64,000 bases of DNA. It comes from Ohtaekwangia koreensis (GTDB lineage Bacteria > Bacteroidota > Bacteroidia > Cytophagales > Cyclobacteriaceae). The DNA is taken from positions 1,343,501 through 1,407,500 of the forward strand of contig NZ_FUZU01000002.1 in the NCBI RefSeq assembly GCF_900167975.1. Direction: 5' to 3'. This document shows, in pieces, positions 1 to 8,071 of this stretch; position 1 is the stretch's first letter, and every line of letters begins with the position of its first letter. Both the position numbers and the translations under genes were made by a program. The notes under the pieces were generated by a model. The model was not told the DNA's origin, did not search any database, and saw only the letters and a list, made by a program, of their open reading frames with translations.

Positions 1-321
1 ATAATATCCGGCAACAACATTACAGCTTATTCCTTCTGCTGAAAGAGCTTTTGAAAACGCTTCCGTTAAACCCACCGCGCTGAGTGATGAATGAACTGTT
101 AGCGTAATCCACCCTGCTATATATGAGTATGTAAGGTTGAGGCTGTCTGCTAGTTCTTTTTTAAGAATGATAGTATAACCTTCATTTTCGCGAAACATCA
201 TTACGGCATCACTGATATTTATTTTAGCAAGGTCTTGAATAACACAAAAAACATAATCGCCAGGAGTATGCACTGGTTTTAATGTCTTTAGCATTTTTAC
301 TAAATCTGTTTCGCCTGTCAT
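1..321 (-). CDS. ACT domain-containing protein (COG3602-like), C-terminus outside window
   Basis: Reading leftwards from an ATG at 321-319 gives 107 codons open to the window edge. The protein begins MTGETDLVKMLKTLKP and contains a VHTPGDYVFCVI stretch, a central ITLTVHSSLSAVGLTEAF motif and SAEGISCNVVAGYY at the edge. These are the hallmarks of the small COG3602 family of tandem ACT-domain proteins, whose members are about 130 residues long, so roughly 25 residues are missing. ACT domains usually bind amino acids or other small effectors; no function is established for this family. The ATG overlaps the TGA of the upstream membrane-protein gene in an ATGA arrangement, which suggests translational coupling. 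Confidence 0.88.
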   Translation of the reverse strand, partial: MTGETDLVKMLKTLKPVHTPGDYVFCVIQDLAKINISDAVMMFRENEGYTIILKKELADSLNLTYSYIAGWITLTVHSSLSAVGLTEAFSKALSAEGISCNVVAGYY

Positions 322-746
322 TGGTTTTTGTTTTTTAGGGAACTTTGTAAAGCCATTACAAGCAAACGGAAACCCAATGAGATAGGCATAAATATTTTAA
401 TTGATTTTTTTGTTTCAAACACGGCTTCATGAAATGAGGCAATGAACCACCCGGTAGATATGCAATATACTATAAGTCCGATAATCATTGATATCAATGG
501 TTTATAACAGGCAAGTATAGTAAGTCCTAAGGAAATCACTGCGCAAATAATAAGCATAATTCCGAGTGTAGGATCTTTATCGTCCAGTTTAATAACACCT
601 GCAGTGATGATAAAAAAGAACAGTATAAGAAACGCTGTTATAGTAAGTTCAAGGGCTTCATTTCTAGACTTTGAATTTTTTCTTTCGCTGTCCATGCTTT
701 TTTTCTCCTCTTCGGACCATAATTTGTCGTTAATGATATTCTTCAT
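318..746 (-). CDS. small four-helix membrane protein, unknown function
   Basis: A 142-residue protein with a charged N-terminus of about 30 residues rich in Lys, Glu and Ser, followed by four hydrophobic segments at roughly residues 33-52, 60-80, 83-105 and 117-133. It has no signal peptide and no enzymatic motif that I recognise. Its stop codon overlaps the start of the ACT-domain gene by four bases, so the two are probably cotranscribed and may be functionally linked, but the sequence says nothing more specific. It could be a membrane-anchored partner of the ACT protein or simply an accessory hypothetical. Confidence 0.65.
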   Translation of the reverse strand: MKNIINDKLWSEEEKKSMDSERKNSKSRNEALELTITAFLILFFFIITAGVIKLDDKDPTLGIMLIICAVISLGLTILACYKPLISMIIGLIVYCISTGWFIASFHEAVFETKKSIKIFMPISLGFRLLVMALQSSLKNKNQ

Positions 747-790
747 TATAATGTATAAGTATAGTTAGAGGAGTGGCACACTATCATTGA

Positions 791-1330
791 TTAACTAAAC
801 TTCACCCAAAGCTTGGGAAGTAAGGAGGGTAATTGATCTTCAGTCCAATCGTTACCTTTTGTTGGTGGCGCACCAAAATCATAATCTAAGCCCATGGATA
901 TTGCTGTATCTCTCGGGAAAGTTTCGTCTTCTTTTTTGCCAGTCTTTAAGGAGTATGCTTTTGTGGCAACATACATTATCTCTTCAAAATTACACGTGTC
1001 GCCTTTATTCACAACGGTAGATAGATAGTCTGCGTTTTTTAACGATTCAGTATATATTGTTTTCCCTTGCCCAATCAGCCAGCAGCGGAAATATAGGTAT
1101 GTATCATCCGACACGTAGCCATCAATTATTTTTTGCGCAGCCATCACTTTAAAATCATCAGCATCTATTACACATTTACGAAATGAAATCTCAAAGTCCC
1201 TGATGTCATCCAGTGAAAGTTTGGTGAGTTCAGTAGTTAAATGTCTTTCCTTTGCTGAGTCATTGCCATTCGATGCTTTAACAGCATTGTCAATAAGTAT
1301 CCAGAATTTGTCGGTGTTGATCGTTTGCAT
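791..1330 (-). CDS. DUF4240 domain-containing protein
   Basis: A 179-residue soluble protein. The N-terminal pattern (FWILIDNA, then LTTELTKLSLDDIRDFEISFRK, then DDTYLYFRCWLIGQGKTIYTESLKNADYL) is characteristic of DUF4240, a family of cytoplasmic proteins of unknown role found widely in bacteria, often in variable genomic regions. The C-terminal part, with GLDYDFGAPPTKGNDWTEDQLPSLLPKLW, also fits the family, in which the tail commonly ends with a Trp-rich acidic stretch. The gene stands alone on the minus strand with about 100 bp of non-coding DNA on its 5' side and 44 bp on its 3' side. The fold assignment is confident; the function is unknown. Confidence 0.85.
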   Translation of the reverse strand: MQTINTDKFWILIDNAVKASNGNDSAKERHLTTELTKLSLDDIRDFEISFRKCVIDADDFKVMAAQKIIDGYVSDDTYLYFRCWLIGQGKTIYTESLKNADYLSTVVNKGDTCNFEEIMYVATKAYSLKTGKKEDETFPRDTAISMGLDYDFGAPPTKGNDWTEDQLPSLLPKLWVKFS

Positions 1331-1427
1331 AGAGTAGGTTATTGTTGTGGCTAAGGGATTGATGTTTTAGGTATATGAAATTTAGAAGGAATATTCTTAC
1401 CGTTGCGTTTATATTCAAATGTTCAGG

Positions 1428-2360
1428 TTATGTTGATGTGTCAACATCGTCCCACAGCTCACCTGTAACAATCAAGGATTCATCTACATATTGTGTGTTC
1501 AGCCAATTCAAAACCTTGTGTCTTTCATAACTGATGATGCGGTTTATTTTGGTCTCATCTTTCTTGCCATTAAATAATAAGTCTCTGAAATAAGTAGCAG
1601 CCATCTCGTTGAGTAAGTTTTCTTCGTAAATCTCATCCAGACTTCTATACTCTAAAGTACTCAGAAAGAAAGCCAGCGGTTCGCCAAGAGCAGGAACATT
1701 CTCTTGAAATTCATCCATCGTTTTATCATCTCCTTCTATATCGAGTCGTGGCAGGGAGCTTACTTTCGTTAAACACCATGCTAATGTTATAGCAGTCTCA
1801 ATATACCACGACAAGTTTTGTCGAGTTTCTTCGCTGGGAGATGGATCACTTAGAAATTCTTTCTCGCTGGGCGATACTTTATCCCAAAGATTTTCGCTTT
1901 GCAGCCAGTTGCAAACCGCAGGCCTGTCTTCCAGTTTATGTGCCAAATAAGAGATGGCATACAGAATTATCATTCTGCAACCGGCATCGTAGGGCGAATG
2001 GAGTTTTGCTTTGGAATAATCGAGATATTCTAAATGACTTACCCTATAGTTTTTTATACCATAATCAATAAGTCGTGATTCAAGACTTTTCTTTTTCGCT
2101 CGCAATACAGTATTCGCTGATTTTTCTACAGCCTCAATTTCTTCTGGCGTTTTATACCAGTCCTTATGTGGCGACATCTGGCCGCAGCCTGGACATCGAG
2201 TATCGGCCCACTGCTTTTTACAACTCGGGCATTTACCTTTTGTTTCAAAAGTATTCCACGAGTATCCACAGCCACAAGCCCAATGCTTTTCTCCATCAGG
2301 TTGCCACTCACAACGAGGGCATTGTATAATTGTTTCAGGTTTCTTTTTCCAGAAAAGCAT
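1428..2360 (-). CDS. DUF4272 protein with N-terminal double zinc ribbon
   Basis: Starting at the ATG at 2360, the 310-residue protein begins MLFWKKKPETIIQCPRC, the normal N-terminus of this family. Eight cysteines in four pairs (C14/C17, C29/C31, C44/C47, C56/C59) form a predicted double zinc ribbon, followed by a Lys-rich helix and a C-terminal helical DUF4272 domain (about residues 110-300; note the SEEFL-like KEFLSDPSPSEE and the ITLAWCLTKVSSLPRLDIEG segment). The function is unknown. A longer frame is open to an ATG at 2429, but its first residues are encoded by a dispersed repeat that also occurs at 7985 and 11575, so I reject that start. The product is probably cytoplasmic. Confidence 0.85.
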   Translation of the reverse strand: MLFWKKKPETIIQCPRCEWQPDGEKHWACGCGYSWNTFETKGKCPSCKKQWADTRCPGCGQMSPHKDWYKTPEEIEAVEKSANTVLRAKKKSLESRLIDYGIKNYRVSHLEYLDYSKAKLHSPYDAGCRMIILYAISYLAHKLEDRPAVCNWLQSENLWDKVSPSEKEFLSDPSPSEETRQNLSWYIETAITLAWCLTKVSSLPRLDIEGDDKTMDEFQENVPALGEPLAFFLSTLEYRSLDEIYEENLLNEMAATYFRDLLFNGKKDETKINRIISYERHKVLNWLNTQYVDESLIVTGELWDDVDTST

Positions 2361-2405
2361 AGGAGACGATTTATAGGCTTGTTGTAGCAATATATTTTCC
2401 TTCAA

Positions 2406-2490
2406 GATAACGATTTTGTTACTAAGCATTCAGAGTCCCGGAGTTGGCAGGCGCGGGAGACTCTGCGGAAACTAAAGGCAATTATCTGTT
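2406..2490. repeat. dispersed hairpin repeat, copy 1
   Basis: The conserved lead-in TAACGATTTTGTTACTAAGC is followed by a hairpin at 2431-2465 with CAGAGT and ACTCTG outer arms and CCCG/CGGG inner arms. The sequence CGGAAAC and a CAATT follow. The same lead-in, hairpin or tail recurs at 7985-8058, 8543-8590, 9389-9462, 10782-10945 and 11575-11635. The remaining gap up to 2779 is AT-rich; I see no gene in it. Confidence 0.75.
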
Positions 2491-2779
2491 GCTACACTTG
2501 ATGCCTTCTAACCATTATGTAGGTATATATATAAGCGCCTCATAACTGTAATGTATACCTATATTTTTTATTTTCACTATCTCACCATGAGACATGGTTG
2601 ATGTTGATAATATATACTACTTTGGCGTAAAGGTGGAGACGAAATTCTGAATAGCTGAATAGAGTAGAGTTCTGTTGCCAGTATTTGGGCTAATGAAGCG
2701 CTGTTCCTTTTCATCCTATGGACTGTCTAAAAGCAAATGAGCAGCTAATACGAATCCATTTATACTATAAATATATATT

Positions 2780-4192
2780 ATGAAAAAACATTTAGCTGTT
2801 TTCTTTATCATTCTTTTCCTATGGGCTTCGTCTTGCAATGAAGAGACTCCCGTTTCGAAAACTTCCCAGGAAAAAATTGTCGTTACAGATCTTGACCATG
2901 AACCAATCGCCAAAGATCTCTTATCGAAACTACAGGGCAGAGCTTCAAACGGAAGAATAAACAGCCTCGAAATTAAAGACGCATTTTTTAAATACGAAAA
3001 TCCTGATAGTGGAGTTCTGAATTATACTTTCCCGCTCCCTTACGAATCTCCGGATTATTTTGAAAATATGATACTATCAAAGTATGATGACGGGTTTTAT
3101 GGCTTTATATACCGCTATATTCCGGACGAAAGTTATATCAAAGGTGAATCTTTTAGAGGGACTCTCCAGCAATTTGATTTGGAAGAAAACCTGATCGGAG
3201 AATTTTCAATTCCCTTTAAACAAGATAGTATATATAAAAGTGGAAGAACACAAATGGTTAATCAATGTGTTAAAAGTATTGAGCAAAACTGTGTAACCAC
3301 CTATAAAGTCGAGACTGTTACCGATTACCCCTGCCATTGTCAATATGATCGTAAGACGCAATTGAGTAGCGTGTGCACTTTTTCATTTAACATGGGAATG
3401 TGTGATGACATGATAGCTGTACCGCCGGCTGGCGGTGGTGGTACGTATGTAGCAACGGGTAGCGGACCATCTCCTAAAGCAGGTGGAGGCAATACTACGG
3501 GTACCACAAAACCCAAGACAAAACCTGTAGTAATAGTGGTTCCTGAAAACGATTTATACGTAGGAGACGAATGTGTGGCCTGCATAGAGAATTTGTTGAA
3601 GAATCCTTGCCTGAAAATGGTCGCTAAAAAAGTATTGAATCCCGCACTTGCCAGCAGTTATAATAAATTGATACAAGATATGTTTAACAAGAATGATAAA
3701 GTAAACCTAATCATTCGGGAAGGCGATGCAGAAGATATGAAGATACCGGAGAAGAAAATGGCAAATGGATGGACAGAACCTGTAGAATCACACAACGGTA
3801 TAGTAGATGTTATTATAGAATTGAATACAGAAAACCTTAATGAAAATGATTCTCAGGAGTATATTGCCTCCGTTATATATCATGAAGCCTTTCATGCTAT
3901 AGTGCATTACTTTGACAAGGATAAGTGGTTTTCTGAAAATACTCCAACAGACGATCATGTTGCTATTTTTTATACTTACCTCGATCTAATAGCATCAGGG
4001 CTTCAGAAGGCATATCCTAATTTGACTTTGCGAGAAGCTCAGGGATTAATTTTGAAAGGAATGATGGCTTATGAAAAGCAATGGGGCGATTTGTTTAACA
4101 AAATTCTTGATAAAAAGAACTTCACTAAGGAACAAATAGATACCATAGTAAGACGCTATGAAAATAAAACTTCTGGAACATCTTGTGATTAA
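2780..4192 (+). CDS. secreted lipoprotein with C-terminal HExxH zincin-like domain
   Basis: A 470-residue protein. Residues 1-19 form a lipoprotein signal with lipobox ASSC (Cys19). An N-terminal domain of about 140 residues leads into a Cys-rich stretch (about 157-210), then a Gly/Pro/Thr-rich linker (about 213-248), then a C-terminal domain that contains H368-E-A-F-H372 within a hydrophobic helix. This is the zinc-binding HExxH motif of metallopeptidases, with further His and Asp residues downstream as candidate third ligands. The leader, linker and enzymatic-tip layout resembles secreted polymorphic effectors; that role is inference. The protein starts 11 bp upstream of a small lipoprotein gene, and C-terminal remnants of sister copies lie downstream. 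An orphan surface protease is the alternative. Confidence 0.72.
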   Translation: MKKHLAVFFIILFLWASSCNEETPVSKTSQEKIVVTDLDHEPIAKDLLSKLQGRASNGRINSLEIKDAFFKYENPDSGVLNYTFPLPYESPDYFENMILSKYDDGFYGFIYRYIPDESYIKGESFRGTLQQFDLEENLIGEFSIPFKQDSIYKSGRTQMVNQCVKSIEQNCVTTYKVETVTDYPCHCQYDRKTQLSSVCTFSFNMGMCDDMIAVPPAGGGGTYVATGSGPSPKAGGGNTTGTTKPKTKPVVIVVPENDLYVGDECVACIENLLKNPCLKMVAKKVLNPALASSYNKLIQDMFNKNDKVNLIIREGDAEDMKIPEKKMANGWTEPVESHNGIVDVIIELNTENLNENDSQEYIASVIYHEAFHAIVHYFDKDKWFSENTPTDDHVAIFYTYLDLIASGLQKAYPNLTLREAQGLILKGMMAYEKQWGDLFNKILDKKNFTKEQIDTIVRRYENKTSGTSCD

Positions 4193-4203
4193 AATATTAC
4201 ACT

Positions 4204-4797
4204 ATGAAAAAAAATCTAATTATAATTCTTTTAACTCTGACATGTTGTTCTAAAACCACTGAAAAAGACAACTATAATCCAGAGTTTACCGCCAATGCCA
4301 GCATCGATGAAATCCACCAGAGTATTCGATGTGTTGTTTCTGAGTATGATTTTAGCGTCATCTTTTTTTTGCGGAATGATTCTAACCATAGCTGGTATAA
4401 AATGTTCTCTAGGCGGATTGGCTATTGGGAAAAAATAGAAATCCGGCAAACAATAATAGACGAAGATCAATTAAAAAAGGAACCTGATTACTATATATCA
4501 AGAGATATTACAACAAGAAAACTCTGTAAACCAGAAGAAGCTGAATCTTTTTTAAATAAATTAAAAGCCTTCAATGTATTTGAGTTACCAGAAGAAAGCG
4601 TGCTATTTAAAGATTGTAAAGATAGCGGTGTGACCGATTTAGGAAGTACATATATAGAAATAGTCGCTGGTAATAAAGTGAGAACTCTTACATATTCTGG
4701 AGCGTATGACTGTGCTGACGGAAACGAAAAAGAGAATATCTATAAAATTCAAGAGTTATTTGAAAAGGAATGGTTTGAGAATGAAAAAGGTAGATAA
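4204..4797 (+). CDS. small lipoprotein, copy 1 of tandem family (putative partner of the zincin protein)
   Basis: A 197-residue protein beginning with a short lipoprotein signal peptide that ends in Cys14-Cys15. The mature part is a single compact domain with no recognised family. Its strongest signatures are YYISRDITTRKLCKPEEAESFL in the middle and DLGSTYIEIVAGNKVRTL near the C-terminus, both repeated almost unchanged in copy 3 downstream. The gene lies 11 bp after the HExxH lipoprotein and is surely cotranscribed with it. By position and repetition it would be an inhibitor or immunity protein for that protease, but this is inference from gene order alone. It is the only complete member of the array. 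Confidence 0.75.
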   Translation: MKKNLIIILLTLTCCSKTTEKDNYNPEFTANASIDEIHQSIRCVVSEYDFSVIFFLRNDSNHSWYKMFSRRIGYWEKIEIRQTIIDEDQLKKEPDYYISRDITTRKLCKPEEAESFLNKLKAFNVFELPEESVLFKDCKDSGVTDLGSTYIEIVAGNKVRTLTYSGAYDCADGNEKENIYKIQELFEKEWFENEKGR

Positions 4798-4805
4798 ATC
4801 ATCAA

Positions 4806-4883
4806 TTGATTAAAAAAGGTTTTACAGAATCTGAACTAAACACACTATAGAATACCATATCAAAAGTCGGGAACTTCGTGTAA
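4806..4883 (+). pseudogene. remnant of a second zincin-gene 3' end
   Basis: Translated in frame from 4806, this stretch gives LIKKGFTESELNTL, a stop, then NTISKVGNFV and a TAA at 4881-4883. It aligns with the C-terminal LDKKNFTKEQIDTI of the intact HExxH lipoprotein (7 of 14 identical, others mostly conservative). The TAA is 10 bp before the ATG of lipoprotein copy 2, almost the 11 bp spacing of the intact pair. I interpret it as what is left of a duplicated protease gene. Confidence 0.6.
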
Positions 4884-4893
4884 TTAAATTACG

Positions 4894-5482
4894 ATGATGA
4901 AATATTTATTTATACTCCTGACTGGTTGTCTCAAAGGCTCTAACAGCATAATTCTTCCATTCTCACCTAATGGAAACAAAAAAGATATATACCATGAAGT
5001 AAGAAACGTAGTGGCAGAAAAGGACTTTAGCGTAATTTATACTGTAAGCACTCCATACAATAATGTAGTACATAAAGTATTTTCCCTCAAGGATGACATT
5101 TGGGAGAAAATTGAAATAAGAAATGGTGTAGCTGAGGGGATTCTATAGAAATAATAATTAAAAACACAACCCTAACAAAACAATGTGAAGAAAGAGAAGG
5201 CAGGCTTTTTATAGATGAGCTTGAGAAACATCATCTATTCGAAATGAGCGATGAAGATGCTCTTTTAGACAAATGTAAAAAACTCTACAGCAAGGGTATA
5301 TTTAGTGAAGGCGCTGACGCACTGACTTACATTTTCAAATAGTTTCGAAAAATAAGGTTAGGACTTTAAGTTATTACAACGTTTATGAGCGAAGTAATAG
5401 CTGCCCGGATGTGCCTGAATGGATAGATATTCTTGAAATAGAAAAATTATTTAATAAAAAATGGTATCTCAACAAGCATTAG
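4894..5482 (+). pseudogene. lipoprotein paralogue, copy 2, broken by two frameshifts
   Basis: The first segment (4894-5148) encodes a lipoprotein-like start (MMKYLFILLTGCLKG) and KDFSVIYTV...WEKIEIR, matching copy 1. The reading then shifts near 5140 to a frame giving EIIIKNTTLTKQCEEREGRLFIDELEKHHLFEM, and shifts again near 5335 to a frame giving QIVSKNKVRTLSYYNVYE...FNKKW, ending at TAG 5480-5482. Joined together, the three segments cover the whole length of copy 1. It is diverged (the SRDITTRKL motif is degraded) and no longer encodes one protein, unless both shifts are sequencing errors. Confidence 0.78.
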
Positions 5483-5505
5483 AAATAATTAAAATTTCAA
5501 TACCT

Positions 5506-6042
5506 ATGAGAGGGTTGCCTTTATTAATTGCTTTTACGTTATCCTGCTGCTCTCAGCAGGATAATGAGTTTCCAAATTTTGATAAAAACGGCAGTATAAA
5601 TGATATAGATAGATATGTAAAAGATATAGTACTGGAAAAAGATTTTAGCGTTGTTTTTTGTAGTAGGGCTGAAGCAAGTTATGGTTGGTACAAAATCTTC
5701 TCAAAACAAGGCGAGAATTGGGAGAAAATAGAAATCCGACAATGGATTTTTAATGAAAAACAACTCAGGAGTGATCCAGAATATTATATAGCAAGAGATA
5801 TAACAACAAGAAAATTGTGTAAGCCAGAAGAAGCAAAATCTTTCTTGACAAAATTAATAAGTTATAGACTATTTGAACTACCGGAGGAAGATGAACTATT
5901 CGAGGACTGCAAAAACACTGGAATTGCAGATTTGGGAAGTACATACATACAAATAGTGGCAGGAGAAAAGGTAAGGAACCTCAAATACTCAGGTATGTAC
6001 AAATGTGAAGGTAATGAGCGGGAAAGCATAAGGAAACATTGA
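5506..6042 (+). CDS. small lipoprotein, copy 3, frameshifted near its C-terminus
   Basis: The chosen ATG at 5506 gives MRGLPLLIAFTLSCCSQQ, a short lipoprotein signal like that of copy 1; an upstream in-frame ATG at 5461 lies inside the tail of copy 2 and is rejected. The mature domain is close to copy 1: YYIARDITTRKLCKPEEAKSFL and DLGSTYIQIVAGEKVRNL are shared. The frame ends at 6042 after ERESIRKH, but the next frame continues IDHLFKDEW, the counterpart of IQELFEKEW at the end of copy 1, to a TAA at 6104-6106. So a single frameshift near 6036 has cost the protein about 16 native residues. It may still fold; whether it works is unknown. Confidence 0.65.
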   Translation: MRGLPLLIAFTLSCCSQQDNEFPNFDKNGSINDIDRYVKDIVLEKDFSVVFCSRAEASYGWYKIFSKQGENWEKIEIRQWIFNEKQLRSDPEYYIARDITTRKLCKPEEAKSFLTKLISYRLFELPEEDELFEDCKNTGIADLGSTYIQIVAGEKVRNLKYSGMYKCEGNERESIRKH

Positions 6043-6159
6043 CCATCTTTTTAAAGATGAATGGATTGATGATTCAATGGTTGGAATAGCAGTGTATAAT
6101 AAATAAGAGGTCAGTACAAGATGATCTTCGAAACAAAGTGACTTCTGAAAAAAAATGAA

Positions 6160-6246
6160 GTCAGAGGACTCTTATGGATAGAGCAGAGGGGGCAAAGAAT
6201 TGCTAACGGATATATAGATAAGATTTCGGTAACATCTTGCAACTAA
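6160..6246 (+). pseudogene. second remnant of a zincin-gene 3' end
   Basis: One frame reads GLLWIEQRGQRIANGYIDKI followed by SVTSCN and TAA (6244-6246). It aligns loosely with GMMAYEKQWGDLFNKILDKK and the terminal GTSCD of the intact protease. The TAA is exactly 11 bp before an ATG (6258) that opens a fourth lipoprotein signal peptide, the same spacing as in the intact pair. The spacing is stronger evidence than the alignment. Confidence 0.45.
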
Positions 6247-6257
6247 CTAATGCAGCC

Positions 6258-6325
6258 ATGAGAATTTTTCAAATCTCAATTTTGACCTGTTGCTGATAAG
6301 TTGTTCTAAAACCGATTCAAGATGG
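6258..6325 (+). pseudogene. 5' fragment of lipoprotein copy 4
   Basis: ATG at 6258 opens MRIFQISILTCC followed by a stop. Just after it, the bases encoding CSKT in copy 1 (TGTTCTAAAACC) are repeated. Only the signal-peptide region of a fourth lipoprotein survives; the rest was lost before the neighbouring hydrolase gene. Confidence 0.55.
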
Positions 6326-6363
6326 ACGAAGGACGATATAGGACCTAGTGATCAAGCACAATA

Positions 6364-7257
6364 TTACCAATTTTCAACTATATACTTTATAGTATTAATC
6401 ACAGCTTTTGGATCGTCTCGTTGTATATAATGGCCGCTTTTAGGGAGATAGATAAGTGCGCCTCCTTTACCGGAGGAGTCTATTACCTTTCGCCACCGCT
6501 CCATATTTTGGTTTGACTTTACTTTAAAAAAATACTCCTGATCAAAGTCTTTGCTTCTTCTTTCGGGAGGAACGTCAAATCTTCCGCCAACCAGGAAGTA
6601 GATAGGAACGTTGGGCAGGGGTAAATTATTGATCTCGGCAAAATCGGTTCGTCTTAAATCTGCCAGAACCTGGGCTTCACTCCAAGGCCCAAAGTTCAGC
6701 GAATCAACTTCGGACTTTGTATAAAGACGGTTGTATAACATCTCGTCAATTTTCTTTTCAGGAACTCCTATAGCTCTGAATATGGAATTCCATTGTTGTT
6801 TTGTTTCTGTGAAATCAGCCGGGTCTACAAAAACAAGGGCAGCGATGTCGTTCGGATAAAAACCTGCAAAGGCTCTTATATATACTCCACCCATGGAATG
6901 CCCGACTAGAATATAGGGTGGAGAAATGTTCAACGTAGTAAGCAATGATTTCAGGTTGTCTGCTACTACCTTAACCGTTGGCATTTGATATACTTTATCT
7001 GACTTCTCTACACCAGACCTGTCGTAAGCGAACACAGGGGCAAACTTTGCTATTTGATCAATTACAGTATCCCAATTACCCAGACCAACGCCCATGCCAT
7101 TTTCAAAGATAATTGCCGGAGCGTTCTTCTTCCGGTTTTCAAATCCCTTTTGGTATATATTTAAATTATGGCCATTTACTTTTATTAATTTCTGCTGAGC
7201 ATGTGAAAGAAATGCCGTTAAGATCACGATCAGCGTTAAATATACTTTCATATTCAT
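6364..7257 (-). CDS. secreted alpha/beta hydrolase
   Basis: A 297-residue protein with a Sec signal peptide (residues 1-20, cut after SHA). The alpha/beta-hydrolase fold is clear: an oxyanion-hole region at FENGMGVGLGNW (51-62), the strand AYDRSGVEKSD, the nucleophile elbow GHSMGG with Ser121, and a C-terminal SGHYIQRDDP supplying the catalytic His. A Phe-Val-Asp-Pro segment after the elbow is also typical. The substrate cannot be deduced; esterases and haloperoxidase-like proteins share this layout. Either of the first two ATGs (residues 1 or 3) could be used. It is a single gene on the minus strand, ending close to the eroded lipoprotein array. Confidence 0.85.
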   Translation of the reverse strand: MNMKVYLTLIVILTAFLSHAQQKLIKVNGHNLNIYQKGFENRKKNAPAIIFENGMGVGLGNWDTVIDQIAKFAPVFAYDRSGVEKSDKVYQMPTVKVVADNLKSLLTTLNISPPYILVGHSMGGVYIRAFAGFYPNDIAALVFVDPADFTETKQQWNSIFRAIGVPEKKIDEMLYNRLYTKSEVDSLNFGPWSEAQVLADLRRTDFAEINNLPLPNVPIYFLVGGRFDVPPERRSKDFDQEYFFKVKSNQNMERWRKVIDSSGKGGALIYLPKSGHYIQRDDPKAVINTIKYIVENW

Positions 7258-7346
7258 ATATACTTATTAGTGCTTACCCTCTTGCATATTTTTAAATTGA
7301 AAGATCTTGCTACTCCGCAAAGAATAGATCTTTCCTCAAAGACAAA

Positions 7347-7910
7347 TCATTTTTTTATAGGCTCATAGTATAGCACTATTTGGCCACCGCCAAGTGTTTT
7401 TGTTTTTGCAAGCTTAAGAACAATGCTATCGTTTATGTTTTTAAAGAGAGGTAAACCCTGTCCGGCTATAACAGGGTGAACACAGAGTTGGTATTCATCA
7501 AACAAATTAAGTTTTGTTAACGCTGCAATTAAACTCGGACTGCCCACTAAAATATCTTTATCCTCGCGATTGTTCGATTGCTTGAGTTCTAAAACTTCTT
7601 CCTCAAGGCTTCTCTTGGCAAGTTTTACATTTTTCCAATTTACATTACTCAGCGTGCGGGAGAAAACAATTTTTGGAATGTTCTCTATGATCACAGCAAA
7701 GTCGTCTGTGCGTTTGTTGCCGGTGGGATTTTTAACTACCGTTGGCCAGTAGCTTTCCATAAGTTGGTATGTTATCCTTCCGTATAGAAGATCGCCTCCG
7801 CTAAGTAGTAGGTCGGTATAGTGTTGATGCAGTTCGTCATCTGCAATGGCAGATGTGTGATCACAAAACCCATCAAGTGTCATATTGATTGATGCAACTA
7901 GTTTTCTCAT
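7347..7910 (-). CDS. RibD C-terminal/dihydrofolate reductase-like protein
   Basis: A 187-residue cytoplasmic protein beginning MRKLVASINMTLDGFCDHT, the classic N-terminal strand and loop of the DHFR-like RibD_C family. The motif GDLLYGRITYQLMESYWPT and the C-terminal LFDEYQLCVHPVIAGQGLPLF also fit the family. Such proteins bind NADPH and are often annotated as deaminases or reductases, but most stand-alone members have no known substrate. It is monocistronic, about 90 bp from the hydrolase downstream. It is unlikely to be the true RibD or FolA enzyme because it lacks the deaminase domain and the canonical DHFR motifs. Confidence 0.85.
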   Translation of the reverse strand: MRKLVASINMTLDGFCDHTSAIADDELHQHYTDLLLSGGDLLYGRITYQLMESYWPTVVKNPTGNKRTDDFAVIIENIPKIVFSRTLSNVNWKNVKLAKRSLEEEVLELKQSNNREDKDILVGSPSLIAALTKLNLFDEYQLCVHPVIAGQGLPLFKNINDSIVLKLAKTKTLGGGQIVLYYEPIKK

Positions 7911-7984
7911 AACTTTTTGTTTTAATCAATTGTCAAAAATTTTATGCCGGAGGAGGTCGGATTTAGGACTATATATCTTTCTCA

Positions 7985-8058
7985 ATATAACGATTCTGCT
8001 ACTTAGCATCAGAATTCCGAACGCCATTCTTATCTAGTCCCGGTCTCGGGAACTCTGA
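7985..8058. repeat. dispersed hairpin repeat, copy 2 (degenerate)
   Basis: The lead-in TAACGATTCTGCTACTTAGC matches copies 1 and 8 closely. The hairpin that follows is degenerate: left arm CAGAATTCCGA, right arm TCGGGAACTCTG, with a longer loop than in the other copies. Confidence 0.65.
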
Positions 8059-8071
8059 GTGAATGTTAATC

